The position numbers were made by a program, and so were the translations under genes. DNA of 64,000 nucleotides, taken from the NCBI RefSeq assembly GCF_020382885.2, contig NC_058504.1:2529001-2593000 (forward strand), given 5' to 3'. Under the pieces are notes generated by a model that saw only the letters and a program-made list of their open reading frames with translations, ran no database searches and was not told where the DNA came from. Positions 24,485 to 36,700 of this stretch are shown one piece after another (position 1 is the first letter of the stretch; the number at the start of each line of letters is the position of its first letter). Origin of the DNA: Scatophagus argus. Its lineage: Eukaryota > Chordata > Actinopteri > Scatophagidae.

Positions 24485-26121
24485 TTGCAAAAACAAACAG
24501 TAAAGTGTGTAACACCACAGTCCTTTGCTAAGTCACAGGCATCCCCTTAAATCCTGATAGACAAACCTGCCTGTGACCAACCTCACTTATTTAAAAATCC
24601 TAACAATAAGTTCAATTCTTCCCCAAGTGACCTCAGATCTATTGAAATAATACTGCATGCCAAGCTAACAAAGCCAGAAATTCAACAGTAAAGATGAGAA
24701 ACTCTAAAAGCAAACAACAGAGCAGTCAAAGCACGTCACACTGCAGCCTTTTCTTCAGACATACTGTAACTCTTACCAAATACACACATTTCCTGTCACG
24801 CCAACACATCAATTTCATGACTGTTTGTACTTTCTGCAAGCCTTTAAACGACACACTAGCACAGGACTGACAGCTAGATCTAAACAAGAAAAACTCTTTG
24901 GAAGGACATAAAGGCGAAGAGTGAAAGAACACGATGCCGTTTGTACATTCCTCTACAACTCACAACTAACAACTTTTGCTCCCAGAACCACGATGCTGAG
25001 CTACACTTTAACGTACTCTGATCAGTGTCCCTCAATAACTTTCTTTCTTGGATCCATATCAATGGCTAAGGAGGAATCTGGATCTAAATTTAGTTAGAAG
25101 GACCTGGACCATAAGTGAATCTGGATTGTACAAAAGAGGCTGCAACTTAAAATCAGGAAGATGTTCCTGTTATTCTGCACATCCAATGTATATTCATTAG
25201 AGGAAAAAAGTGGTAATCACACTGAATATAGAGAAGAAAAAAAACAGCTGAACTGCTCTCTATGGCTTAAAACTTTCAGGTCAGTTTTACGTTTTAGTGT
25301 TTTAACCCAAGCAAGCAATGCAGCAGCAGGTTGTTGTGTGTTTCATTGCTAAATGGAACAGAATAAGATGTTTCACTGATCAAATTACAACATCTGAAAA
25401 AGAAAAATGCGGTTATTGTATAGCATGGTGGCTTAGCAGCTGCGTTGTTAGCTTGGAAAATGTAACACTGATAGCATCACAAAGAGGTCTGTTGTGTCAT
25501 TTTAAAGACTGAAAACACATGGAAAAATGAGGTAGCGAGGTAGCTACTTTGGGATGCTCTAAGTGTGCTCAAAGTGTTTCCTCATGATAAAATAAAATAA
25601 AATGAAAAAAAAGGTAAACCACAACCTTGGCTTCCAGCCATTCATTTTCACACCAAGGGAAGCAGAAGAATAACCTGAGGTGGGGTACTGTAAAGATGCT
25701 GGTGACTCAAAACGGCCCTAGCTTAAGAGATAACACTATAGGTTCACATCACAAGTGGGTGGGCAGTGATTAGGGTAACAGGATGTGGAGTGCTTTTTAG
25801 GCCAAACATGGTAGACTGAATGGCTCAGTTTTGTCCACAGCAGTTAAGGTACAAGAACTGTTGAGGCTATTAAAAAAAAACTGACTGCTGATTGGACTCA
25901 TCAGGGACTATGAGGTCAAGACATGCAAATCAGAGTCATGTAACAGTAATTGGGCTATGCGGGCAACACTAATGGTCCCACAAAGCAGACATTGACCTAA
26001 AAGCTGTATCTTAACTTTAGAACTACATATTAGTTGCCTTGTATTTTAAGGGCAAAAAGAGAAAAGTGAAGGAGAAAGGCACATCCTCTTCTTCTGCAGC
26101 TAGTCATCATTCAGGAGCTGT

Positions 26122-26124
26122 TTA
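26122..26124 (-). other. mgarp: Candidate last-exon stop of the long mgarp isoform
   Basis: A good acceptor on the minus strand (TTGTCTTTCTGTCCTCCATCACAG) is followed at once by TAA at 26124-26122. Joined to the phase-0 donor CTTCTGAG|GTACC at 27543, it would end the protein at ...DDDDAPASE. If the donor is not used, translation continues to a stop at 27504. Confidence 0.35.
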
Positions 26125-26414
26125 CTGTGATGGAGGACAGAAAGACAAACGTTAATAGCACTGTTAATTCTTTAAATCATAAGTGTAGGACTGTGGACAT
26201 GACTGGCAGAGATGTTTAATTCCAATCACTGTGTCCACAGTCTACTCTACCATGATATAAAGAATCAAGAACTCAGTACCTTGGTTGGAACTACTGCATT
26301 TGCATCCTAAGAAGACGTCGCTTACCCTGAGCAGCAGAGTTTAAAATCCACGTTAGAGTGATTTTTCTAAAGCCCACAATGAGCAAGATAAGCAAGCATG
26401 AAGATTTAATTACA

Positions 26415-26936
26415 TACATTATATAGACAAGAGTATTTGGACATCTGACCATTACAACGCATTCTAAATACATTAATATGGACCCCCACCCCTTTGCACC
26501 TATATCAGCTTCCACTCTTCTGTGAAGGCTTTCCACAACATGTTGGAGTGTTTCTGTGGGAATTTGTGCCCATTCACGCAGGACAGCATTTGTGAGGTCA
26601 CACACTGATGTTGGACCAAAAGGCCTGGCTCACAATCTCCGTTCCAGTTCAACCCAAAAGTGTTGGATGGGTTTGAGGTCAGGACTCTTTGTGGCCAGTC
26701 AAGTTCTTCCACACCAAACTCATCCAACCATGTCTTTATGGAGCTTTGCTTTGTGCGCTGGGGCACAGTCATGCTGGAATAGAAAAGGGCCTTCAACAAA
26801 CTGTTGCCACAAAGTTGGAAGCATAGCATTGACCAAAATTACTTGAAGCATTAAGATTTCCCTTCGCTAAAGAAGAAAGCCTAGCCCAACCCCTGAAAAA
26901 CGATCCCTGTTCAAATACTTTTGTCTATACAGTGTA
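26415..26936 (-). mobile_element. Internally deleted Tc1-like element with both TIRs (copy B)
   Basis: The left end TACATTATATAGACAAGAGT and the right end ACTTTTGTCTATACAGTGTA are inverted copies, so the element is complete from TIR to TIR at 522 bp. It encodes on the minus strand only the C-terminal part of a Tc1 transposase (AMLPTLWQQFVEGPF, QRTKQSSIKTWLDEFG). Autonomous Tc1 elements are about 1.3-1.6 kb, so this is a non-autonomous deletion derivative. It lies in the last intron of the long mgarp model. Confidence 0.85.
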
Positions 26937-27030
26937 TCTAGTAATACGGAAGCATCCTGGTGATAAAAACTTTCTTGAAATACTGTGACACCAAGCCTGA
27001 AACATGAGAAGTGTAATCATTTATGACCCA

Positions 27031-27459
27031 GATTCCAAAAAATTTGGATGCTGTGTAAAACTTGCTGAAACTTTATACTTTCACTTGCAAACTAACCATT
27101 TACCACCAACAGTTTCACAAAAATATTTCTAATCCCATGTAGTAATATGCAATCATACAATCATATTTCACACTCTTATCACCTGTTACCAATGAACCTA
27201 TTTACCCCTGGAATGTTCTGGACTGGTGTTTTTTGAGCAGAACATTCCCAGTATTTTGTTGTCCCAACTTGTCTGAAATGTGTTGCAGCAATCAAATTCA
27301 GAATACATATATATTACAAAAATCTATGAAGTTGATGAGATCAAACACTAAATGCACTGTTGTACTGTTTACATGTAAGTATATGTTTAAAAGGATTGGG
27401 AAATTATCAAATTCTGTTTCATTGATGTTTTATACAGAGTTCCAACTTTTTTTAGAATC
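27031..27459. mobile_element. MITE-like element with 31-bp terminal inverted repeats
   Basis: GATTCCAAAAAATTTGGATG at 27031, continuing CTGTGTAAAAC, is the inverted counterpart of GTTTTATACAGAGTTCCAAC, continuing TTTTTTTAGAATC, ending at 27459. The 429-bp interior has no coding capacity. A truncated relative lies at 14777-14942. It resembles an abundant family of short fish DNA elements whose ends read ATTCCAAAAAAGTTGG. Confidence 0.8.
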
Positions 27460-27542
27460 TGAGAAGTATGTATTGATCAATATCCATAAAAATATTTTTT
27501 AAATCAATATGAGATATGCCTATAAACAAAGTTATGTGGTAC

Positions 27543-28828
27543 CTCAGAAGCAGGGGCATCATCATCATCTGGAGCCGGGATGATTCTACCAGTCATAGTC
27601 CCCACTCCCAACACCTTGGGCCGTTTTTCCGCTTTAGGGTTTCCTTCCAGAACCACAACAATGTACTCTCTCTTAGGATCTTCTGCAGGAGTCTCTGCAA
27701 GGGCTGTAACTGCTTCTTCCACCAAAGGGCTGGCTAGTTCTGCAGTGGGGGCTTCTGCAACTTCTTCGACAACTGTGGTGAGTGGTTCTTCAACTAGAGC
27801 TGTGGTAACATCAGGTTCTGCTGGTGCCGGTGCCACTGCTGAACCTTCAACAATTGGTGCAGCCTCTTCTGGTCCTGTGGCTTCTTCTACCACTGGTGCT
27901 GGAGCATCAACAACTGGTGCGACCTCTACTGGTGTAGGAGCCTCAACAACAGCTGCAGCCTCTACTGGTGATGGAGTTTCTTCAACAACCGGTGTAGCAT
28001 CTACTGGTGCTGGAGTTTCTTCAACAACTGGTGCCACCTCTACTGGTGTAGGAGCCTCTACTGGTGCTGGAGTTTCTTCAACAACCAGTGTAGCCTCTAC
28101 TGGTGCTGGAGTTTCTTCAAAAACTGATGCAGCCTCTACTGGTGCTGGAGTTTCTTCAACAACTGGCACAGCCTCTATTGTTGCTGGAGTTTTTTCAGTA
28201 ACTGGTGCGCGAGCCTCTTCTACTGGTGCAACCTCCACTGGTGTGGAAGCCTCTTCAACAGGCACAACCTCCACTGGCACTAGGGCCTCTTCTACAGGCG
28301 CAACCTCCACTGGTGCAGTGGCCTTTTCTACAGGCGCAACCTCCACTGGTGTGGGGGCCTCTTCAACTGGCGCAACCTCCACTGGTGTGGGGGCCTCTTC
28401 AACTGGCACGGCGGCCTCTTCAACTGGCGCAACCTCCATTGGTGTGGCGGCCTCTTCAACTGGCGCAACCTCCACTGGTGCAGGGGCCTCTTCTACAGGT
28501 GCAACCTCCACTGGTGAGGGGGCCTCTTCTACAGGCGTAACCTCCACTGGTGCAGGGGCCTCTTCTTCAGGCGTAACCTCCACTGGTACCGGGGCCTCTT
28601 CTTCAGGCGTAACCTCCACTGGTACCGGGGCCTCTTCTTCAGGCGTAACCTCCACTGGTACCGGGGCCTCTTCCATAGGCGCAATTGCCTTCTCAACTGG
28701 TGCAGTTTCTTCAACAGGCTTTGCCTCTACTGGTGCCAAGGACTCTTCCTCTTTGACATCTTCAACCGTAGGCGTCACCCCTTCCTGTATCTTCAGTACC
28801 TCTAAAGCAGAGGCCGCTGCCAGCAGCA
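27543..28828 (-). CDS. mgarp: Alternative repetitive acidic tail exon of mgarp (long isoform)
   Basis: This is a 1.3-kb open exon after acceptor TTTGTGTTGCAG at 28829. An alternative acceptor lies 12 bases on, at 28816. Entered from exon 4 (35866-35883) in phase 1, it reads ALEVLKIQEGVTPTVEDV, followed by about 25 degenerate repeats of EEAPxPVEVxP. Five 36-base units at about 28530-28680 are nearly identical. It ends PDDDDAPASE at a donor (27543), or runs on to a stop at 27504. The predicted full protein is about 529 residues, over twice human MGARP. The repeat is Pro/Val/Glu-rich and probably disordered. Use as an alternative to the exon at 30734-31077 is inferred from splice phase only. Antisense frames are also open here, but that follows from the repeat. 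Confidence 0.6.
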
Positions 28829-29185
28829 CTGCAACACAAAATCCAGCCATCCAAATATCACTGACGCTCAAGTTATATTTTTGCACATTTAGCCTACATA
28901 ACTTGAGATGGACAACCAAAGTAACTTGTGAGACTCCTCTAGAGACAGAGGATTTAGCGCCAGTCTCATGGACTGTGACGACATGCAAGTGCAAGGTCAA
29001 CACCTAGCAGTAGATGTTGTTGAAGATTAAGACATTACAGGAAAATTGTGTTAGTCAGTTGGAGCATTGATGCAGTCCCACAAACCTCCACATAAAGAGG
29101 AAATATATTCCTCCTGTGAATAATCTTACAGAATGCAAGATACTGGATTTTTGGTGTAGAAAAAGGTACGTATTTAAGAACTATG

Positions 29186-29210
29186 AAAATAAATAAATAA
29201 ATAAATAAAA
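29186..29210. repeat. (AAAT)n microsatellite
   Basis: Five or six AAAT/AATA units between the two mgarp tail exons. Confidence 0.9.
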
Positions 29211-29680
29211 ACAAATGCAAATGTGAAAAAAATGTATTTCTATCTGAAAATTTTAATTTAATGTTTAGAATACTGCATTGTATGACATACATTAACCTCT
29301 GTTTCAAAGCAGGATAGTGGAGGGCATACAAAAGTATAATCTGTAAACAGAGCTAGAGGCAGTAAAAGTCCTGAAACTCTTCTGCCGTCATCTAGATTTT
29401 TGTCAGCAAAAGTGTGGGGGTATCTGGATGCAGGGAAAATGGAGAGAAGTGTAACATTGTTCATTTGCCTGTACTATAGACATTATGATAAAAAAAAAAA
29501 GTTTCCCTGTAATAATAAATGAAAAGAGCATGCTCGTGTCTGCAAGTTCACCTAAGACTTAAAAGTTGCACTGAATAGCTAGAAATATTGTTATATAAAA
29601 CCTCCAACACAAATGATGGTAATAAGACCAATTCAGACAAATTAAAGAAGGCATTAAACTTTTCCCAGTTTGATAAAAGC

Positions 29681-29686
29681 TTTATT
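29681..29686 (-). terminator. mgarp: AATAAA signal, candidate end of the short mgarp transcript
   Basis: TTTATT on the plus strand reads AATAAA in CATGCAATAAAGCTT on the minus strand, about 1.05 kb after the stop at 30734. Confidence 0.45.
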
Positions 29687-30688
29687 GCATGGCTCGATGA
29701 ATTACTATTCTGTTCACAGTGCTCATTATCCAGTTATAAGCAAAATAAAAATATGATCACATATGTTTTGAATCACTCGGTAACCTATTTATTCCTCTCA
29801 CAGTTTCTCTGACCTTTTGATTTTTTTGAGAGTTTCACATTACAGTTAAGGATAATAACACACTGCAGCTGTTACAGAGTTTGTACACAATCTCAGAGCC
29901 GAAGGACGTACACAACCGTCTTACAGTTTAAGGATAAACAGGGCATGGACCAGCTCTGTGATAATTACAATGGTTAATGTCAAAACAAAATGGCATTATG
30001 GGCTGCATAACAAAAAGATACCAACGACATCACAGCATTCGAGGGGTGTTCCTGCTTTGTTCTCTTGCACTGTCTAATCAACTTGCGTTTCGTAGGCTTC
30101 AGGTATTCTAACGGGGGAAATGAGCAGGTTTTTAGTACTGTTCACTGTGTAGAATCTGCATGAATGATGGCTGCATTTAGAGTGATCACATTTATTTCAC
30201 CCATAACTGCAAATGAGCGTCACATTAAGACCTTGCTGCCACCAATGTCTCACTGTAGTGTGCAGCTGGAAATAAAGAGGAACCTGCTGAGAAGATGGCT
30301 TCAATGGTTTTTAAACATCTCTCGGCCACATAATAATCTAAAGTATGATGGATATCATACACAGTGATCTGCGCTGCACACCAAAAAAAAAAATCTCAAG
30401 TCACCCTTGCGTGAAGAAACACTTAATTTGCACACAGTGCTGACCTTTACACCCACTCCAATAAATAATGAGAAAATATAAAGCTTTAGGAAGATGAAAA
30501 ACAATGATGAATAACAGGAGAAACCAGGCAACTGAGGAGAAGCAGCTAACCTCTGGTGGTTCTTAACAGTGACAACGAGTAACCAGTTTTATTGTTTCTA
30601 GTGTTGTGAGGAAGGAAAAAGACCTGCTCTTTAATTTAAATGGGTTACAGATAGTCAAGTACGTGTCTGGTAATGTGTGTGCGCACAC

Positions 30689-30710
30689 GTGTGTGTGTGT
30701 GTGTGTGTGT
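30689..30710. repeat. (GT)n microsatellite
   Basis: A GT run in the presumed 3'UTR of the short mgarp transcript, 24 bases after the stop codon. Confidence 0.95.
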
Positions 30711-30733
30711 CCCTGTAGTGAATGTGTAGAACC

Positions 30734-33700
30734 TCAGGCCTCAGAGGAACCTGACTCTTCCTCAGATGAAGAAGTCGTACCGTTGCTTTCAGGCTCCTCA
30801 GTAGCGACAGCTGGTGGTTCTGCAACAGCCTGGGCAGCCTCCTCAACAGCTTCGGCCACTTGGGCCACTTCTTCTGCAACGGTCTCCACTTCCTGCGCAG
30901 CCTCGGCAATGACCTCCGCTGCCTCAGCAACAACCTCAGCAGTCTCTGCGACTGCGTCAGCAACTGCCTCCACTACAGCCTCTGCCTCGCCATCAGCAGC
31001 GACCTCCTCTTCGCCAACCTCAGCCTCTGCACTGGCCTCCTCAGCAGCTGCCGCCGCCGCCTCCTCCTCCTCTCCACCTGCACCACAAGAACCACAGCAA
31101 GAGTATGAGCCAGGGCATTGGTTTGTTTGTGAACATTTTCTGTTGTCTGGTACAATGAGCAGCCAGTAGTCAATCTTCACTGCACAAACCCCCACCACCC
31201 ACCCAATCTATCACTGGTGCAGTCACTGCTTTTGCTGTCTTCTATAGACATGTACTGTTCAAAATCTTGCATTTAAGAAGATAAACCAGGCAAAACATTC
31301 TTTTCTAAAGTAATATATTTTGATTCATATTTAAAAACAGCACCATACATGATCTACCATCAGTAGCTGTGTTTCCATCCAAGGTGTGAGATGGACAACA
31401 GAGAGAGAAATTCCTAAAATGTTATGTAGTACCCATAAAATCTTGTTTAAAGCACACTCAGACATAAAACTGTCACCTTTTCTTGGAAATTCAAAGAAGC
31501 TTTACATGAGCAGGAAAGTAAGTAATCAAATGGTACGAACTTTTATAAACTCAAACTCTAACTCAAATTTCACAGTCAGTGAAAAACAAAAATCTTGATG
31601 GCAACTTGGACTTTTGCAGCAAGCACACTGACTTGAGAAATTACTTGTCTTCAAAAGATTTTAAATTTTAGTTTGACTTTCATTTGATGTTTTGGTGAAT
31701 TAACATTAAGGAAATGGCAAGCTGAATGTCATTCTCCCGATTATCATCATCCATTTCCCTATGAATCTGGTGCGCAGCCACAGAGGAGCAACAACACTGT
31801 GGTGAACACACCTGCAGCTGCTGAGACGTCTTAACATTTGGCTGTAATAACTTTACACAAGGCTCCAACTAAAGACACACTAAATGCAATGTCTGCAGTA
31901 TCACAATAAATGATGCTGAATCGACCACAACAAACTTATCAGGCAGCTGAAAACACAACTGATAGGTGAGTCATTTGGTAATGGGAAAGTTAACATTAGC
32001 ACCACAATATGCTTAGCTCAGCATCAGCTATCTAACGTTAGCCTTTACTGAACATTTTGAAAAGATGAGGGAGCATTTGTTTGCTTGCCAGGTGAGTTTT
32101 TGCTCATAAAAAATGCTGGCAATATTATGACTCAGCAACAGACAAGTGAGACATTTCTTCTTTATGTAGGACCTCGATACTTGATGTATACTGCAGAAGC
32201 ATGTTCATATAACAAGGTAAGCTTTCAGTGTGTAATTTGGAGTTTCCGTGGAAATTTTTGACCATTCATGCAGTAGAGGTCAGACACTGATGTTGGACAA
32301 AAAGGCCTTCTTCCACACCAAACTCATCCAACCATGTCTTTATGGAGCTTTGCTTTGTGCACTGGGGCACAGTCGTGCTGGAATAGAAAAGGGCCTTCAA
32401 CAAACTGTTGCCACAAAGTTGGAAGCATAGCATTGTCCAACATGTCTTGGTGTGCTGAAGCATTAAGATTTCCCTTCACTGGAAGTCAGGGACCAAGCCC
32501 AAACCCTGAGGAACAGCCTCTGTGAATAATTTTGCCTATATAATGTATGTTGCTTGCTGCAACAGACTGACATGACTGAAAGGGCAAGAAACTGGAAGTA
32601 AATTAGGGCACAACAAATAATATACAAGACGGTTTAGGATCCTCCTGCACATGGGCTTCATTGGAATTCACTGGAAAAGTTTTAGCATTACTTCTCATTT
32701 GTTCGAATTTGATTTATTTTTAAAAAGCGACAGCCCTAAACTGTAGATGACAGAAATACACGTGCTGACTCTCTCTCTGTTGAATTTCAGGTACTTTCAG
32801 ACAGACAGCGGTCCAGCCTCCATTGTTTTTGGTGTAAGCATAATGGCAGCAGTGAGCTGGGCTCAGCGGTGACCAGACTCGCACAGCTCTTTGCAGCTGC
32901 TTTTGGAGTTTATGCTGGTTCAGGTTTATCAACTTGCCACCACAGCTTGCTGTGTGACCATGGAAACCACAGAGGCACAGTATACAGGAGCTGATTTCAT
33001 TGGTATACGAGTTTCCTGAATGATTCACCTCATCACCAGCACAGAACAGACTGAGCAATGAAAATGAACGTAAGCTTCGTACGTGCATAACAGCTGGTAG
33101 GATCGGAGGTGTCGACGGAAATACTTCCTACTGCTGCTGGTCCAAAACAGAACAGAGGCAACCAATCCCTGTCCGTCTGAAAAACACCTTATGCACATCT
33201 AACAACAGACATCCAGTGTTTCTGTAGCTGGAGTGAGCATCTTACGCCATCCTTTCTGACACAAGTCTCTGGCAGAGGGTAAATAAATAGGAGATTGACT
33301 GTGCCAAACTGTTTGATGGAAACGCAGCTACTAACAGATGATCATACTTCCTCGGAGGCTGATCCAGAAGTACTCCTTGAAGACCTGCCACCCCAAACCT
33401 TACCACCGCCACAGTGAATACATCATCTGACAAAACCCAGAGGCGACACCTTTACTCCATAAACTGCATGCAAACGCAAAGACAGGGAGGAGCATGACAA
33501 AGACAAGAGGGAGGGGAGGAGGGGGAGGGACAGGAGTGCAGGTTAAAGTGCAGGGTAGAGGGGGTGAAGGTGAGTCTTGGTTCTTACCATCCAATTAACA
33601 AGCTATCTGTTATCTGGAAGTGTGAAAGTAAGTCTGACTGAGGGAGACAGCCCAGGTAGGTTGTGCGTCTTTAATTTTTACTGAGGATACCTCCACCATT

Positions 33701-36700
33701 TGTTCTGCATTCACAAACAGACACCAAACTGTGGGAGAATGGCTCAGGGACCAACTCAGACTGGAGCTTTGACTATTGGAAGTGATAGTAGCCTGTCGGG
33801 TACACTGGCTTTTCATGCTAGCACTTAAAGCAGGAACACTATGGCTGTTGAGGCTCTGCTGCATGGAGGAGCCACACGTCCTTTCCCGCTTTAAATTTTT
33901 ATTTTAAAAGTCTTTATATGTACTGCCAACATTCCTTATCATAAAAACTCAGGTCTCTCCTGTCTAATGTGACAACTCTATCTGTATAGGTCTATGTCAT
34001 GGCCATCAGTTTCTATTTAATTGAGCTTTATTTGATTTATTTGATCTCATGACACTTTCCCATTAGAGCAGGTCTACACTAAACTCTTTAATTAAACTGT
34101 AATATAGAGAACTCAACATTCTACAACTCTGAAAATATGTGACATGAAACAGTGCTGAACGTAAATCTTACTAACAGCTAACAGAGCACTTGGAATAATG
34201 CTAATGGTGTACTATCACTCACAATAGTGTATGCTAACGTTTTTGATCGCCAATTTCGCTGAGCGACTAGTAACACAATGTTTTCACATTCAAAACCACA
34301 GCATTGGTGACAAATGACGTAGTCCATCAACAGCAGAAGAATCTGGCAGAATTGGTTTGTGGTACTTCTGCCAAGTCCATTTATCCTCTTCACAGATTAA
34401 CACGTTAACATTTAGCAGCAAAAGGCAAACAGAGTGAAGAAAGGAGCACAGAATCAAGATCCTTCACAGAACTGTCCAGAGGTTTTAGGCTGAGGAGAGG
34501 ACTCTTTCTTTCTTAGCAGTACAGGAGAGGAGGAAAGGAGGAGAGAGGGGATTTGTATTCCTGTTCAGATCCAAAAGTCCAGTTCTAGGGTGAATATCCA
34601 TGCGGCCACAGAGGACCTTAGCTTTACCATTACACTGAAAAGAGTAAAGACACAAAGAGTTAGAGAAACGGAAAGAAGAAATGTAGCTTTTTAAAAAAGC
34701 CATGTTCAATTTACACAGCAGTGCCATAGTCAATCTAAGCCACGCAGGCTAAGCATGTGAAAAATGGTAATGGCTGATAGCAAGATGAGCTGGTGATGCC
34801 AACGGTGAGAGCTGTATGAGAAGAAGCCTTAGTCATGAGAAAATTATGACAGTCACCAGTTTGTCCAACTTGGGGCGGAGACATTTGAAAGAAAATGCAG
34901 GACTCTGTATTTAAAGCCTAGCAAACTTCTGCTGATACAGGAGGCATGAAGACACGGTAGAGAATGGGGACGGGGTGGAACCGGGGGCTGAGTGGTGTTA
35001 AAGGAGGGGACAGATTTGATGATTGGGTTTTTTGGCCAGGAGGGTAAAAATCAGGAAAGACTGAGGTCACACAGGAGGAAACACTTGTCACCACTACGTT
35101 GACCATGCATGACCAAACTCGATAAAGTAAGTGGGACTTTTGTTTTACGTGTTCCCAAATACAAGCAGACGTTACCTTCAGATAAACTTTAGAGGTGCTA
35201 CTTTCATTTCAACTATGAGAATTTAAAACTTGTGACTTGAAAATAATTTGTATTGTCAATTTACTGTTAAGAGGAAAACATCCGCACCATTTGTGTGTGC
35301 GATCGTATTTCTGCTCCTTCTTCATGAATCTGCTCCCAGCTCACAACTGAGGTTTTCAAGCTTACGTCAATTCAGTTGAGTTTTTGTCATTTTTCCTCCC
35401 CCACATTTCTTCTTCTTCTTCTGCTGCTTCCTGCTTGTTACAAATAAACACTGTACTTCCAACAGAAATTGGTTTGTTAGTGTACGTTTTTGATTTGAAA
35501 AGGCTTTGCATCTAAAATATGTATATATGACATGGCTTTGTAGTTATACAACACGCTCATGTCTTTTTTATTCATCTCTGATTTTTCCATTCGCAATTCC
35601 TATATTATCTGTAGATATTTTAAATTCAGTGTACAACATTTGGTTGATTTCATTCGCATGTTCAAATCTTTGAACTGTCAAACTGTGATTAGTGACTCAG
35701 TGATTAGTGTGATCATGAGCTACTGCTGTAATGAGGAGAGTGAAATTATTACAAGCACAACCAAGGCCATGCCAACTTTTCCTTGAATCCAGGTCAGCAT
35801 TTCAGTGAAGCACTCAGGCAGTGACAAATGAATGAAATGAAGGCATCTGTGATGACAAGACTCACCCTCTGCATCATCGCTACCTGCAAGCAAACAGAAA
35901 CATCAGCATTAGTTTCCAATAGAAACAAGTTGCAGTAAAGCAGTAAAGAAATGTATGGGTCACCACGGAAAACTACGGTTTGTTTAGTCAGCATTGCTGA
36001 AATAAATTTCAAGCAATTCTGTTACACATTATGGCATAAGGAAAAGCTGCTGCTTATTGTTTACTACCCCAATTTAATTTCTGTCACAGCTTTAGTGCTT
36101 TTGACACATATTTGAATAAGTCTGATTGCATCTATAACTAAAGCTGAAACAATTAGTCGATTAAGCAAACAAATGAAAACAACAACTGTTTAATTTATTT
36201 TTTTCAAGCATTTACTGGTTCCAGGTCATGAATGTCAGGATGTGATGCTTTTCTTTTTAATGATAGTAAATGAAAGATCTCTGGGTGTGACAAAAGAAAC
36301 AAATTAAAGTTCTGAGAAATTGTGATAAGCATTACTGATGATTTTTGGACATCTTTTAGACTAAATGATCATAATCATTAAATGCAAGCCTACAGGTCAC
36401 GCTATTGGCATTTGTAGATGCTCTCGTCCGTTCGTTCTCTTAAAAGTAGAGTGAGAGCACGCAGTAGCTCACACAGTGGATTTCATCTCCTTGCATCAGG
36501 ACTGTGCCCAGCGACGCTGCTCGTACTGCTGGTATCTCTACCCTGTCTGCTGCCATGTTTGCTCTAATCATACTAGCATCAAGTAAACTGATGTTATGAC
36601 TGTGTGTTAAGAGTCTGCTAGCCACAACAAACAAAAAGCTATCAGTGATCACAAGCTCTGATTCAAACAGGATATACAGAGTCGCGTGTGCTGGACCAGA

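Noticed and set aside
27580-29007. 475-codon plus-strand open frame rich in Ser/Thr/Gly/Ala
   Set aside because: It is the antisense of the mgarp repeat exon. The 36-base repeat keeps both strands open, and there is no independent start, splice or domain evidence.
30606-31169. 187-codon plus-strand Ala/Ser-rich open frame
   Set aside because: It is antisense of the acidic Ala/Glu mgarp tail. The GC-rich low-complexity sequence explains it.
34485-34733. Minus-strand frame after a good acceptor (TCTTTTCAG|TGTAATGG) as a third mgarp tail
   Set aside because: From either upstream phase (after 38761 or 35866) the first codons reach an immediate TAA.
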